Assembly (NCBI RefSeq): GCF_902859915.1
Contig: NZ_CADIKK010000016.1
Span: 1-64,000 of the forward strand
Source: Paraburkholderia ultramafica
Lineage (GTDB): Bacteria > Pseudomonadota > Gammaproteobacteria > Burkholderiales > Burkholderiaceae
DNA length: 64,000 bases
Reading direction: 5' to 3'
A program made the translations under genes and the position numbers. Positions 54,687 to 63,555 of this stretch are shown here, piece by piece. The notes below the pieces were generated by a model, which made no database searches, was not told the origin of the DNA, and saw nothing but the letters and a program-made list of their open reading frames with translations. Numbering within the stretch: position 1 is the first letter of the stretch; each line of letters begins with the position of its first letter.

Positions 54687-55427
54687 ATGGCTTCAGCCCA
54701 CATCGAATTCGAGAGCAACTTCCGCCCAGTGCAGATCTACGAGCAGGTCTCGGAGAAGATTCGGGCTGCGATCCGCTCCGGGGTGTTTCTGCCGGATGCG
54801 CGATTGCCGTCGGAACGAGAACTGGCAGCACGTTTTGGCGTCGGCAGGCCGGCGGTTCGCGAGGCCATCGGCGCGCTACAGAATGAAGGTCTCGTCGTCA
54901 CCCGGCGCAACTCAGGCACCTACGTCGCTTCGACTGCGGGGCAAATCCTCGCATCCGCCGCGACGACCAACGCAGCGGAAACGGAAGCATCCGACTTCAG
55001 CCCTTCGGCGACTTTGGACGTGCGTTTGATTCTCGAACCCGCGATAGCGCGGCGCGCCGCCGCGCGTAAAAAGCGCGACCGGCTGGCCGAGCATTATCTG
55101 GCGCAGATGGAAACGTTGACCGATGTGGCCGATCCTGAACAGCGGGCTTTGTGGAATAACAGTGACCGGCTTTTTCATCGTCAACTCGCGGTCATGACGG
55201 GCGACGCGTTGCTCGCGAAGCTGGCCGAGGAAATTGCTGCGACGATGGACCAGTCGCTCTGGAAGCGACTGAAAGACGACGGCATTTATGACCCGACGCG
55301 GATCCGGCTCTACGTCGCCGAACATCGGCTGATCTATGAAGCCATCGTGACCGGGAACGCGGATGCTGCGGCGTTCTATGTCGAACAGCACATCCATCGG
55401 GTGCAGAGAGACATCGCTCCGCGGTAG
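54687..55427 (+). CDS. GntR-family (FadR subgroup) regulator of the hydroxyproline locus
   Basis: A 246-residue regulator. The N-terminal winged helix contains IYEQVSEKIRAAIRSGVFLPDARLPSERELAARFGVGRPAVREAIGAL; the C-terminal part is a FadR-type all-helical effector domain (SATLDVRLILEPAIARRAA, SDRLFHRQLAVMTGD and EHRLIYEAIVTGNADAAAFYVEQHI), with His/Asp ligands for a metal. It starts at ATG 54687, divergent from the reductase-binding protein-dehydratase operon. The likely effector is a hydroxyproline or pyrroline acid. Confidence 0.88.
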   Translation: MASAHIEFESNFRPVQIYEQVSEKIRAAIRSGVFLPDARLPSERELAARFGVGRPAVREAIGALQNEGLVVTRRNSGTYVASTAGQILASAATTNAAETEASDFSPSATLDVRLILEPAIARRAAARKKRDRLAEHYLAQMETLTDVADPEQRALWNNSDRLFHRQLAVMTGDALLAKLAEEIAATMDQSLWKRLKDDGIYDPTRIRLYVAEHRLIYEAIVTGNADAAAFYVEQHIHRVQRDIAPR

Positions 55428-55489
55428 CCTCATAGTCCCGATGTTCCGCGTTCCGTTGGTCCATCCGATTCAGGCTCAACCCATCCTCG

Positions 55490-55798
55490 TCACGTTGACA
55501 AACCGTAGGACTCTAGAAGATCAAGACCCAACCGTGTCACCTCCGGTGCGGTCTCGCAGCGCGCGGTGATATCTTTCGCATACGCCTTGAAGCTCGGAAG
55601 CTCCGTCAACACAGCCGAATCGTCTGCAACCAGATTCACAAAAACATGGACGAACTCCGGGCCGTTTCTGAACAGTGCGTAAGCCATCTTGTCGGGCGTC
55701 CTCGCCCGAAGCTCCGCGAACACCGCCCGCGATAGCGCCTCGTTTTCGGTAGTCTGGTCGGGTTTGACTACGTAGCGCACCAAGGTAACTCGTTGCAT
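55490..55798 (-). CDS. Antibiotic-biosynthesis-monooxygenase-like small protein
   Basis: A 102-residue protein with VTLVRYVVKPDQTTENE at the start, then PDKMAYALFRNGPEFVHVFV, a pattern of the ferredoxin-like ABM fold dimers. It is divergent from the ECF sigma factor at 55969; stress-type sigma factors often control such a neighbour. Whether it is an enzyme is unknown. Confidence 0.6.
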   Translation of the reverse strand: MQRVTLVRYVVKPDQTTENEALSRAVFAELRARTPDKMAYALFRNGPEFVHVFVNLVADDSAVLTELPSFKAYAKDITARCETAPEVTRLGLDLLESYGLST

Positions 55799-55968
55799 GA
55801 TGTTTTCCTTTCAATGGGCTCGGCACCGATGTGCGCCGATAAAGTGAAAGACGACGCAAACGATCCAAAGGATTCCCGGTCTTGAATTTTTTCTGGTCGC
55901 CGAATCCTTTTCTCTGCCCGGAGCGTCTATTGAAGATTGGGTGGTCCGACAAGAAGGAGGCTGCAACC

Positions 55969-56835
55969 TTGGACCCGGATGGATTGGCACGATTGATGGC
56001 GCAGGTGCGCCCGCGGCTGCACCGATACTGCACACGCATGGTCGGCTCGGCTTTCGAGGGGGAAGACGTCGTCCAGGACGCACTGGCCAGTGCGATACAG
56101 GCCTTGCCGACTGCTGGCGAGATTCAGCACCCGGAAGGCTGGCTGCTGCGCATCGCCCATAACGCAGCGTTGGACGCCCTGCGCCGGCGCAAGCGGCAGG
56201 GATTTGCGGAATCCGACGAAACGCTGTCGAATCTGGCGGATCACGGCGCCCAAGCCGATGCGAGAGTGGCGGCAACGGCAAGTCTTGCCCATTTCCTGCA
56301 TCTCTCAACCATCCAGCGCTCGAGCGTGGTGCTCACGGATGTTCTCGGCTACTCGCTGACTGAGACGGCGGCGATTCTCAGCGTCAGTCTTGCAGCAGTC
56401 AAGGCCGCGCTGCATCGGGGCCGTGCCCGGCTTCGGGAACTCGTCGACGCTCCGGACGACCTGAAGCCGAGCCTGGCCGAGGCGGATCGCGAGCGACTGC
56501 GTGCCTATGCCGACCGCTTCAATGCTCGCGACTTCGACGCGCTGCGCGACCTGCTTTCCGAGGAAGTGCGGCTCGATCTGGTCAATCGGACTCGTCTCGC
56601 CGGGCGCAAGGATGTATCGGTCTACTTCACGCGTTACGAGCAAAGCTTCGGTTGCTCGCTCACCCCCGGCTGCGCAGAGAATCGCCCCGTGTTGATGGCG
56701 CGCGATCCGAACGTGTCGAGCGCCGATATCGCTTATGTGATCCTGCTTGACTGGGTCGAAGATCGTATCGTTGCGATTCGCGACTTTCGATATGCTCCCT
56801 ATGTCGTGGAAAGCCTCACGGTGCAAATCGTGTGA
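55969..56835 (+). CDS. ECF sigma factor with C-terminal SnoaL-like domain
   Basis: A 288-residue sigma-70 family protein. Region 2 (LHRYCTRMVGSAFEGEDVVQDALASAIQAL) and region 4 (SSVVLTDVLGYSLTETAAILSVSLAAVKAALHRGRARLREL) are clear; residues 180-285 form a SnoaL/NTF2-like tail (YADRFNARDFDALRDLLSEEV), as in SigJ/ECF41-type factors, where it modulates activity. I chose TTG 55969 because AAGGAGG lies 8 bp upstream; the frame opens at 55882. No anti-sigma gene is visible. The divergent ABM-like gene is a candidate target. Confidence 0.88.
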   Translation: MDPDGLARLMAQVRPRLHRYCTRMVGSAFEGEDVVQDALASAIQALPTAGEIQHPEGWLLRIAHNAALDALRRRKRQGFAESDETLSNLADHGAQADARVAATASLAHFLHLSTIQRSSVVLTDVLGYSLTETAAILSVSLAAVKAALHRGRARLRELVDAPDDLKPSLAEADRERLRAYADRFNARDFDALRDLLSEEVRLDLVNRTRLAGRKDVSVYFTRYEQSFGCSLTPGCAENRPVLMARDPNVSSADIAYVILLDWVEDRIVAIRDFRYAPYVVESLTVQIV

Positions 56836-56971
56836 CGTAGGGGCGAGCGTCCGCACGATGCGCGCCGGCAAGCTGTCGTTCGATCTGCGGATATGTGCGC
56901 TCGTCGCACGCCACTTCGGCAAGCGCCGACCTAGAATATAAGCATGGTCGCGACCCAATAAGGAGGCTGCC

Positions 56972-57130
56972 ATGACTCAGTCTATGATCTACTTCGTTGT
57001 CGGCTTGGTGGTCTTGTTGGTCGCCGGGTTCATGGTGGCGCAACGGTACAGGCGCGATCACCCGGAAGAGGGGATGGCCCACTGGCTTGATACGCACCAT
57101 ATGGGTTGGCTGCACCGGCACAAACATTGA
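56972..57130 (+). CDS. Small single-pass membrane protein
   Basis: The ATG at 56972 follows AGGAGG with ideal spacing and encodes 52 residues. Residues 5-22 are one hydrophobic helix (MIYFVVGLVVLLVAGF); the rest is His/Arg-rich (HWLDTHHMGWLHRH). It looks real but is too short to assign. It lies 135 bp after the sigma gene and 59 bp before the PEBP gene. Confidence 0.65.
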   Translation: MTQSMIYFVVGLVVLLVAGFMVAQRYRRDHPEEGMAHWLDTHHMGWLHRHKH

Positions 57131-57188
57131 TGCCGCATCGCACAGTGAAAAGCCCGCATCAAACAGTTGTGCCGCCGAGGAGCACCCC

Positions 57189-57662
57189 ATGACCCTCACG
57201 CTAACGTCGCAAGCCTTCCGGCAGAGCGGCGAGATTCCCTCGCGGCATACCTGTGAGGGTGCCGATGTATCCCCGCCGCTCGAGTGGTCCGGCGTGCCCG
57301 CGAACGCAAAAAGCCTGGCGCTGATTGTCGACGACCCTGACGCACCGGACCCGGCCGCGCCGAAAATGACCTGGGTACATTGGGTGCTCTACAACATCCC
57401 GCCGACGGCAACCGGGCTGCCCGATGGCGCTACTGCGCAAGCTTTGCCGGGCGGTACGCTCGAAGGTACCAATGACTTCAGGCGTGCCGCTTACGGCGGC
57501 CCCTGTCCCCCCGTGGGACGCCACCGCTATTTCCACAAACTGTATGCGCTCGACACCGTGCTGCCCGATTTGAAAAGCCCCAGCAAGGCCGCGCTCGAAA
57601 AGGCGATGCGGGGGCACGTACTAACACACGCCGAACTTATCGGCACCTATCAGAAGCGATGA
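57189..57662 (+). CDS. YbhB/YbcL-family PEBP-like protein
   Basis: A 157-residue phosphatidylethanolamine-binding-protein family member. It has SPPLEWSGVPANAKSLALIVDDPDAPDP, WVHWVLYNIPPTATGLPDG and GPCPPVGRHRYFHKLYALD, which together form the anion-binding site. E. coli YbhB/YbcL are close relatives; their precise role is unclear. I chose the ATG at 57189, after GAGGAG, because the N-terminus fits the family; the frame opens at 56997. Confidence 0.9.
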   Translation: MTLTLTSQAFRQSGEIPSRHTCEGADVSPPLEWSGVPANAKSLALIVDDPDAPDPAAPKMTWVHWVLYNIPPTATGLPDGATAQALPGGTLEGTNDFRRAAYGGPCPPVGRHRYFHKLYALDTVLPDLKSPSKAALEKAMRGHVLTHAELIGTYQKR

Positions 57663-57810
57663 GCGATGGTGTCGTTTCATGAATCGAGTTTGATGACGAA
57701 TAAAATCCAGTGGCGCCGACTTCATGTATTGCGCACGGACTGCGAGCGTGTGAGAGTCATGTGATTGACGAGGCCGATGCGGATCACCGTCGGCACAGTG
57801 AGGAGTCGAG

Positions 57811-59115
57811 ATGTCTCACGACCTCTACGTCCAGGTGCTTAGCGCGATGTTCCTTTTCTGGAACGGGGCACGCGTGCTCACTTACATTCCGACCATCGGC
57901 AAACTGCTGGCGAGAGGAGCCGACGTGCGCAGTTACAGCCTCTTGAGCTGGGGAAGCTGGGCGCTCAGCAATGGCACGTTCGCACTGACGCTCCTCGAAA
58001 TGAGCCGGGGCATTCCGAATCAGATGTTCTGGATGAACCTGGCCAACACGCTGATGTGTCTCGTCGTCTCTCTCATCATCCTTCTCAAGCGGTTCCCTGG
58101 GCTTCTCGCCCGGGCGAACGCGGTTTATCGAAGCATCAGACGAAACGGCTCGAAGCCTGTTGCCGCATCCGGACCGGCCGGGTTGCCCCGTGCGGGTGCG
58201 GGCAGTCCGAATGTGAACGCCGGTCTTGAGCGTATTGCAGCGCCCGCCGCCCTGCATGTGCGATTCGGGCGGCGAGCACTTTGGGTTATGTCGACGAGCG
58301 CGCTGGCCGTCGCGGCCACGGGTACCTTCGTGTATGGCGTCTGGCTCAACCGTGATCAGCTCGCCCATGTCAAAGCGATGGCGACCGCACCGCTGTCGTT
58401 CGGGATCACCGGACCGGCCTCGCCAACGCCACAAACGTCGTGGTCCGCTCGTGTCACGCGGCCATCGTTGCCGCCTGCTCGCGGGACCGCGGTTGCCCGT
58501 GCGGAGCTCGCTCCTTCCACGTCTTCCGCTGCGTTCCATCACCGCGCCGTACCTTCTCCGCATGCACCCGCACGGCAATTGGCTGCCAGGCGGCCGGATC
58601 AAGCGAGCCATCTTGCCGCGCAAAATCGGAGCCATTCGGCGTCGCACGTGGTGACGAGCGCGCGGCCGGCGCTCGCCATCGCCGGACCAAGCTCGTCGAC
58701 GCAACAAACGCCTTCGCCCCCTCGTGTCGCGCTATCCTCGTCACCTCCGGCTGGCGGAACCGCAGTTAACCGTGCTGAACTCGCCTCACCTGCGTCTTCC
58801 GCCGCGTTTCAGAACCATGCCGTTCCGCATCCTCCTGCGGAGCGGCCGGATCAAGCGGGCTATGTTGCCGCGCAGAGTCGCCGCCACTGGACGCCGCACA
58901 TTCCTGCGTATGACGCACCACCACCCCTCGTCTACGAAGCGCCTCCGCTCGTTCGCCAGAATCCTCCAGTCGCCTACGGGTCAGCGCCTGTTGTCTACGT
59001 TTACGCGACAGCGCCTGCTGAATACGGCTACGCCTATGAGGGCGAGTACCGGGACCGCCGGCACTGGCGCGACAAAGGCTGGAGAACTCATCACCATGAG
59101 GATGACGACGATTAA
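57811..59115 (+). CDS. Membrane protein, PQ-loop-like N-terminus and duplicated proline-rich tail
   Basis: A 434-residue protein. The N-terminal 100 residues have three hydrophobic helices resembling a PQ-loop/SemiSWEET repeat (FLFWNGARVLTYIPTIGKLLARGADVRSYSLLSWGSWALSNG), though the PQ pair itself is replaced. After another transmembrane helix near 165 comes a Pro/Ala/Ser-rich tail containing two related copies of about 75 residues, 91 codons apart (from about 58405 and 58678), then a Tyr-rich end and an Asp-rich terminus. The function is unknown. Confidence 0.6.
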   Translation: MSHDLYVQVLSAMFLFWNGARVLTYIPTIGKLLARGADVRSYSLLSWGSWALSNGTFALTLLEMSRGIPNQMFWMNLANTLMCLVVSLIILLKRFPGLLARANAVYRSIRRNGSKPVAASGPAGLPRAGAGSPNVNAGLERIAAPAALHVRFGRRALWVMSTSALAVAATGTFVYGVWLNRDQLAHVKAMATAPLSFGITGPASPTPQTSWSARVTRPSLPPARGTAVARAELAPSTSSAAFHHRAVPSPHAPARQLAARRPDQASHLAAQNRSHSASHVVTSARPALAIAGPSSSTQQTPSPPRVALSSSPPAGGTAVNRAELASPASSAAFQNHAVPHPPAERPDQAGYVAAQSRRHWTPHIPAYDAPPPLVYEAPPLVRQNPPVAYGSAPVVYVYATAPAEYGYAYEGEYRDRRHWRDKGWRTHHHEDDDD

Positions 59116-59357
59116 GTCCAGCGCGTGAGCGACTTCCGCCGCTATGCCCGGCGATGTTCAAGCTGACAGCTTTCGCTGTCGTTCACGCCCAGCGCGTCGC
59201 CGCACGACGACCGGTGAATCGTCGTCGCCGGCCAGCGGCTCAGCAACTGTGGAACGCATTGAGAGTGGTCAGGCGTTTCTGGACGGCGAGGCTGGCTGGG
59301 ATCACCCAAGGTTGATTGGAGGCGGCGCCACACTCATGCCTCGTTGCGCGCGAATGC

Positions 59358-59825
59358 TTAATAGGCGCCGCCGGTATCGATGGTCAGGTAGAGCATGTCA
59401 TGCTCGAGAACGCTGATGAAATGTTCGTCCTCCTGAATCAGTTCTTCGAGGACGTCACTGTTGGATAGCACACCGATCATCTGTCCGGAATCGATGACCG
59501 GCAGATGCCGGATCCGCCTGGTGTGCATCAACGCCAGGCACTGTTCACAGGTGTGCTCGGGCGTGACGTAAAACACCTGGGTAGTCATGATGTCGCCGAC
59601 CTTCGTCTCGGCGGCGCTGCGGCCGGCCAGTTCGACCTTGCGGGCGTAGTCCTTCTGGGACAGGATGCCGACAAGATTGCCGCTGTGCAACACCAACACG
59701 GTGGTGACATCCTTGTCGGCCATCAGACGCAGCGCGGTTAGCACTGCGTCAGCGGGGCCGACCGAGATCACCTCGCGTGGGTTCTCAGACAGAATTTGCC
59801 GAGCCGTCTTTCTCTCCTTTTTCAT
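59358..59825 (-). CDS. CBS-domain pair protein
   Basis: A 155-residue protein made of two CBS motifs: VISVGPADAVLTALRLMADKDVTTVLVLHSGNLVGILSQKDYARK, then VFYVTPEHTCEQCLALMHTRRIRHLPVIDSGQMIGVLSNSDVLEE. Such stand-alone pairs bind adenosyl ligands and signal energy state. The ATG at 59825 has CAGGAGA upstream; the frame opens at 59882. It stands alone, facing the duplicated-tail protein. Confidence 0.88.
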   Translation of the reverse strand: MKKERKTARQILSENPREVISVGPADAVLTALRLMADKDVTTVLVLHSGNLVGILSQKDYARKVELAGRSAAETKVGDIMTTQVFYVTPEHTCEQCLALMHTRRIRHLPVIDSGQMIGVLSNSDVLEELIQEDEHFISVLEHDMLYLTIDTGGAY

Positions 59826-60089
59826 GGTCGTCTCCTGTAGAGGACCGGCATTTGCGCATGCCAGTGCCATCAATCTGCTCACGAAGAAAGGGTGGCGTCC
59901 GCAGAACCTGCGTAGTCACCGGGCAAAATTTCGGCCATTGTGTTCCACGTCCGTTATTTGCCTGCCCATTTTTCAATCAGTGTCGAATTGAAGTGTAGTC
60001 CGCTTCATGGGCGTCAAACCAGAGCAACCGCAAGTTCGAGCAAGGATCCCATGACGCCCGGTGCCAGCACACTAAAGACGAGAAGCTTC

Positions 60090-60651
60090 CTATCGCAGCA
60101 TTGCCTGGAAAAACTGCACCACATTGGCGTTGAATCGTTCATGGAACGCCGCGCGGTCGAAGTCCGGCAGGCTGTTGCAGACTTCCGGCGTCTTCCGCGA
60201 CAGGCGCGCATTGCAGGGTGGCAGGAAGTCATAGTGGCCTGCGCTGGCGACCACGTGATATTCGGGCGTTCGGGGCAGGTCGGCGCGTACCGCCTCGTCA
60301 TAGTAGGGATGTGGCTGATGGCGATCGTCGGCTGCTCGCCAGAGCTGGATCGGGGCGTGCACGCTGCTTAGCCCTGCGCGGCCGAAGCTGAATCCGAATG
60401 CGGGCGCGGCGATGACGACGGCCTTGATGCGCGGATCGTGGATCCACGCGCTGGCGGGAACATCCGCGCCGAAATGGGGATCGACGCCGGCATGCTTCAG
60501 GGCCGCGCACAGGTCATGCTCCGGGTGGGCCTCGCAATACGGGGCGATCTCCGAAAGACGCTATCTTCACCTCTTCGAAGCCGACCTCGGCGGCGAGGGC
60601 AGGCGCGGCAACAAGGGCAAAAAGGGTGGTGATCACGGCCATCAATCTCAC
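60090..60651 (-). pseudogene. Internally deleted dienelactone-hydrolase-like secreted esterase
   Basis: The 5' end (GTG at 60651, ATG at 60642) encodes a signal peptide and the mature start AAEVGFEEVKIASFGDRP, up to about 60550. From there the sequence jumps, in another frame, to the C-terminal part of the same family: YCEAHPEHDLCAALK, IKAVVIAAPAFGFSFG, HAPIQLWRA with DDRHQPHPYYDEAVR (Asp) and ASAGHYDFLPP (His). About 130-160 residues holding the nucleophile Ser are missing. The deletion and frame change leave it non-functional. Confidence 0.75.
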
Positions 60652-60784
60652 GGCGGTCTCCATTGTTGTCGTCGTTCTTTTGCACAAGGACGGCTCGACA
60701 ATGCACCAGCGCTGCGTATCGAGGTCGAACGCGGTTTCATGGCATCATCGTGCGCACCTTCACACCACTGCGGGAGCGCACGCC

Positions 60785-61072
60785 ATGGCGGCTTATATTG
60801 TCTTCACAAAGGAAACCACGCAGGATCAGGGCGAACTCGACATCTACCAAAGTAAGGTTGGCGAGACCTTCAATGGTCATCCTGTCAAGATTCTTGCTGC
60901 TTACGGACCTCAGCAGGTCCTTGAGGGCGACGCGCCACAGGGCGTCGTGATCGTGGAGTTCCCGTCGACGGCGGCCGCGCGTGCGTGGTACGACAGCCCG
61001 GCGTATCAGGAGGTCGCGCAGCACCGGTTCAAGGGCGCGCGCTATCGCGCCGTTCTCGTCGAAGGCGTGTGA
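60785..61072 (+). CDS. DUF1330 family protein
   Basis: A 95-residue protein with the DUF1330 ferredoxin-like pattern: AAYIVFTKETTQDQGELDIYQSKVG, VLEGDAPQGVVIVEFPSTAAARAWYDSPAYQEV. The start ATG at 60785 has GGGAGCG upstream; the longer frame from 60626 is not used. Function unknown; the family is widespread. Confidence 0.88.
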   Translation: MAAYIVFTKETTQDQGELDIYQSKVGETFNGHPVKILAAYGPQQVLEGDAPQGVVIVEFPSTAAARAWYDSPAYQEVAQHRFKGARYRAVLVEGV

Positions 61073-61450
61073 CGAAAGGCGGCGACGATCGGGCGCGTGG
61101 AACTCAGTCGGCCTTGGCCTACGACTGACGCGGCAGGAGAGCGTCAGTCTTTCGTCGGCAAGCACACGTCATGCGTGGCGTGTGCGGCATCTGAAGGTCC
61201 AGTGCGGGTCGGGCCGCCCTCGGGTCAGGAAGAGACGCTCGGATTGTTTCGGCGAATGGCTGGTGGGCGCCGATAACGAGACTCTGACGAGCATCCGAAC
61301 AACGTTACGCTGCTGTGACGCTATCGAGTATTTCGCGCGGGGAAACCGGCGCTGGTTGGAAATAGCGCCATTTTGAGCTATAAAATTGCAGACGGCCCCC
61401 AATGCTGTGGCGCTTCGCCGAAAGCTCATTCGATATGCAGGGAGGCGCTC

Positions 61451-61918
61451 ATGAATATCTGCCTGCCAAGATCGTTCGTAGCTATTGCAGTGCTTGTGGT
61501 TGTCGTCCACGACAGCGTGTTCGCGAGGACCGAAACCTGCCATCCCGCATCGGACAAGCAGATTGCTGCGCTTTTCGATCGCTGGAACGATTCGCTGAAA
61601 ACTGGCGACCCGGAGAAGGTCGTGGCGAACTACGCGCCGCGCTCAATCTTGTTGCCGACCGTTTCGAACAAGCCGCGTTTGACCGTTGATGAGAAGGTCG
61701 ACTATTTCAGGCATTTTCTCGAAAACAAACCGGTCGGCACCATCGACTTCCGCAACATCATGATCGAATGCAATACAGCGATCGACGCGGGGCTCTACTC
61801 GTTCAAGTATGCAGACGGCTCAGTTGTCAAGGCGCGTTATACGTTCACCTATGAGTGGAATGGGCACAAATGGCTGATTACCAGCCATCATTCGTCGAAA
61901 CTGCCAGAAGGCAACTGA
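61451..61918 (+). CDS. Secreted SgcJ/EcaC-type (CaMKII association-domain-like) protein
   Basis: A 155-residue protein. The ATG at 61451 has GGGAGG upstream and opens a signal peptide (MNICLPRSFVAIAVLVVVVHDSVFA). The mature part is NTF2-like: ALFDRWNDSLKTGDPEKVVANYAPRSILLPTVSNKPRLT and FTYEWNGHKWLITSHHSSKLP. Similar exported proteins are common in Proteobacteria, without known reaction. Confidence 0.83.
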   Translation: MNICLPRSFVAIAVLVVVVHDSVFARTETCHPASDKQIAALFDRWNDSLKTGDPEKVVANYAPRSILLPTVSNKPRLTVDEKVDYFRHFLENKPVGTIDFRNIMIECNTAIDAGLYSFKYADGSVVKARYTFTYEWNGHKWLITSHHSSKLPEGN

Positions 61919-62433
61919 GCGACATAGTTGGCAAAGGGCAATACGCCAGCGTTCAACCCTGACTTTCCTGCTTGTTGTTGCCAGCATCTGAATTTGATTT
62001 TCCGCGGGTGCGGGATCATCGCGGCTGCACTGCCGTCTGCGGCGGCATTACTCGGCAGTCGAGTTCTTCCGGCCAATCTTTGTGTAATAAGGCAGTATCA
62101 ATTATAGAAAGAGCCAATGCGAGGTATCGATGGATGGCGACCCGCTCACCTGTACCCGGTCGAAAAAAAAGCCCGTCCATCCGGACGGGCCAAATATTAC
62201 GGAGAGAAAGTCGCGTTGGCGGAAGTATCAGCGGACGCTTTCTCCGCATTCACTGCGCCATGACTACCGCTTCGCCTGGACCCGCGACGAGAGTCCCGGC
62301 ACATCTGGACGCGGCCTTTTCAATCAAGCCGTATCGGTCGCGCCCAGATGAATTTTCGCCGACGGGTGTTCTTGCCGGCGCGCACTGCTGTTGCGCCCTG
62401 ACACAGGAAAAAACCGTTCTGCGTCGGGCCGCC
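61919..62433. other. Intergenic stretch with a terminator
   Basis: 515 bp. Apart from the minus-strand terminator at 62163-62190 nothing is supported. Confidence 0.45.
62163..62190 (-). terminator. Rho-independent terminator on the minus strand
   Basis: GCCCGTCC (62171-62178) pairs with GGACGGGC (62183-62190) around a 4-nt loop; eight A on the plus strand give the T-run on the minus strand. It fits termination of porin transcription 245 bp past its stop, or of an unseen small transcript. Confidence 0.75.
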
Positions 62434-63555
62434 TTAGAAGCGGGTCAACATGCCAACCGAGCCCATGACCTGATTGCCCGTCGACGATGCGCCGCCGGCG
62501 TTGTACAGGAAGGCGACGTTCTTGTTGCCTATTGCGTGCTGATACATTGCTTCTGCGTACAGCTCCGTACGCTTCGATAGCGAGTACCGCGCAATCGCGT
62601 TGACCTGACTCCACTTCGGATCCGCACCGAACGAGGTCGCACCGTCCAGATGTGCATCCGTGTATGCATACGAAATGCCGAGATTAAGTGCCGGCGTAAC
62701 TGCGTACTTGCCGTTGAGTTCGTAGTTATCGAAATGAGCCGAACCGTTTTTCAGACCGAACGCGCTAGTACCCTGGAACTGGCTGTGCGTGTAGACAAAG
62801 CCGACCACCGCAGGGCCGAACCCATAGCTCAAACCGGCGCCGGCCGTACGCTGCACGTCCGACGTCAGGCCGCCTCTAAACTCAGTCGGGTCAGCGGCAC
62901 CAGTGGCATTCGAAGCGCCTGAACCGTTAATCTGCAGATAAGCGGCAGCCACCTTCAACGAACCATAGTCGTAGCTTGCGCCCGCGCTGTATGCACGGTT
63001 GACGGCAAAGCCGTTCGAGCTGTTGCTGAACGCATACATGCCGCCGAACTTGACGCCGGCATAGTTGAGGCTGCTGAACTTGGCCGAGTTATTGAAGCGA
63101 ACGGTATGTTGGAGGTTGTCGTTGTCATACGGGTGCGCAAAACCCGAGTCACCAAACGTGCCTGCCGTGGCCGACAGCGGTGAGACGAAATCGACCATGG
63201 AGTCATACTGGCGCCCCAGCGTGACGGTGCCAAACTCGTTGCTGGTCAGGCCAACATAGGCTTGTCGACCAAACATCCGGCCACCCTGACCGAGCGTGCC
63301 GTTGTTCACGTTGAAACCATTTTCAAGCACGAAGATAGCCTTGAGGCCACTACCGAGATCTTCTGAACCGCGCAGGCCGAAGCGGCTACCGCTGATGTTG
63401 CCGCTCGCCAGTGCGACTCGGCCGCTTCCGCCAACGTTATTCGTATAGGCGATACCAGCGTCGATGAGGCCGTACAGCGTGACCGAGCTTTGTGCATGGG
63501 CGGCTGAAGTGGCAAGCACAGCGGAGACAGCGAGGGCGACGGGAATTTTCTTCAT
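62434..63555 (-). CDS. General porin (Gram-negative Porin_4 family)
   Basis: A 373-residue outer-membrane trimeric porin. The signal peptide MKKIPVALAVSAVLATSAAHA is followed by QSSVTLYGLIDAGIAYTNN, GSRFGLRGSEDLG and GRQAYVGL, classic Burkholderia OmpC-type strands; it ends GMLTRF with the C-terminal Phe needed for barrel assembly. It allows passage of small solutes. Substrate selectivity cannot be read. The start ATG is at 63555. Confidence 0.93.
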   Translation of the reverse strand: MKKIPVALAVSAVLATSAAHAQSSVTLYGLIDAGIAYTNNVGGSGRVALASGNISGSRFGLRGSEDLGSGLKAIFVLENGFNVNNGTLGQGGRMFGRQAYVGLTSNEFGTVTLGRQYDSMVDFVSPLSATAGTFGDSGFAHPYDNDNLQHTVRFNNSAKFSSLNYAGVKFGGMYAFSNSSNGFAVNRAYSAGASYDYGSLKVAAAYLQINGSGASNATGAADPTEFRGGLTSDVQRTAGAGLSYGFGPAVVGFVYTHSQFQGTSAFGLKNGSAHFDNYELNGKYAVTPALNLGISYAYTDAHLDGATSFGADPKWSQVNAIARYSLSKRTELYAEAMYQHAIGNKNVAFLYNAGGASSTGNQVMGSVGMLTRF

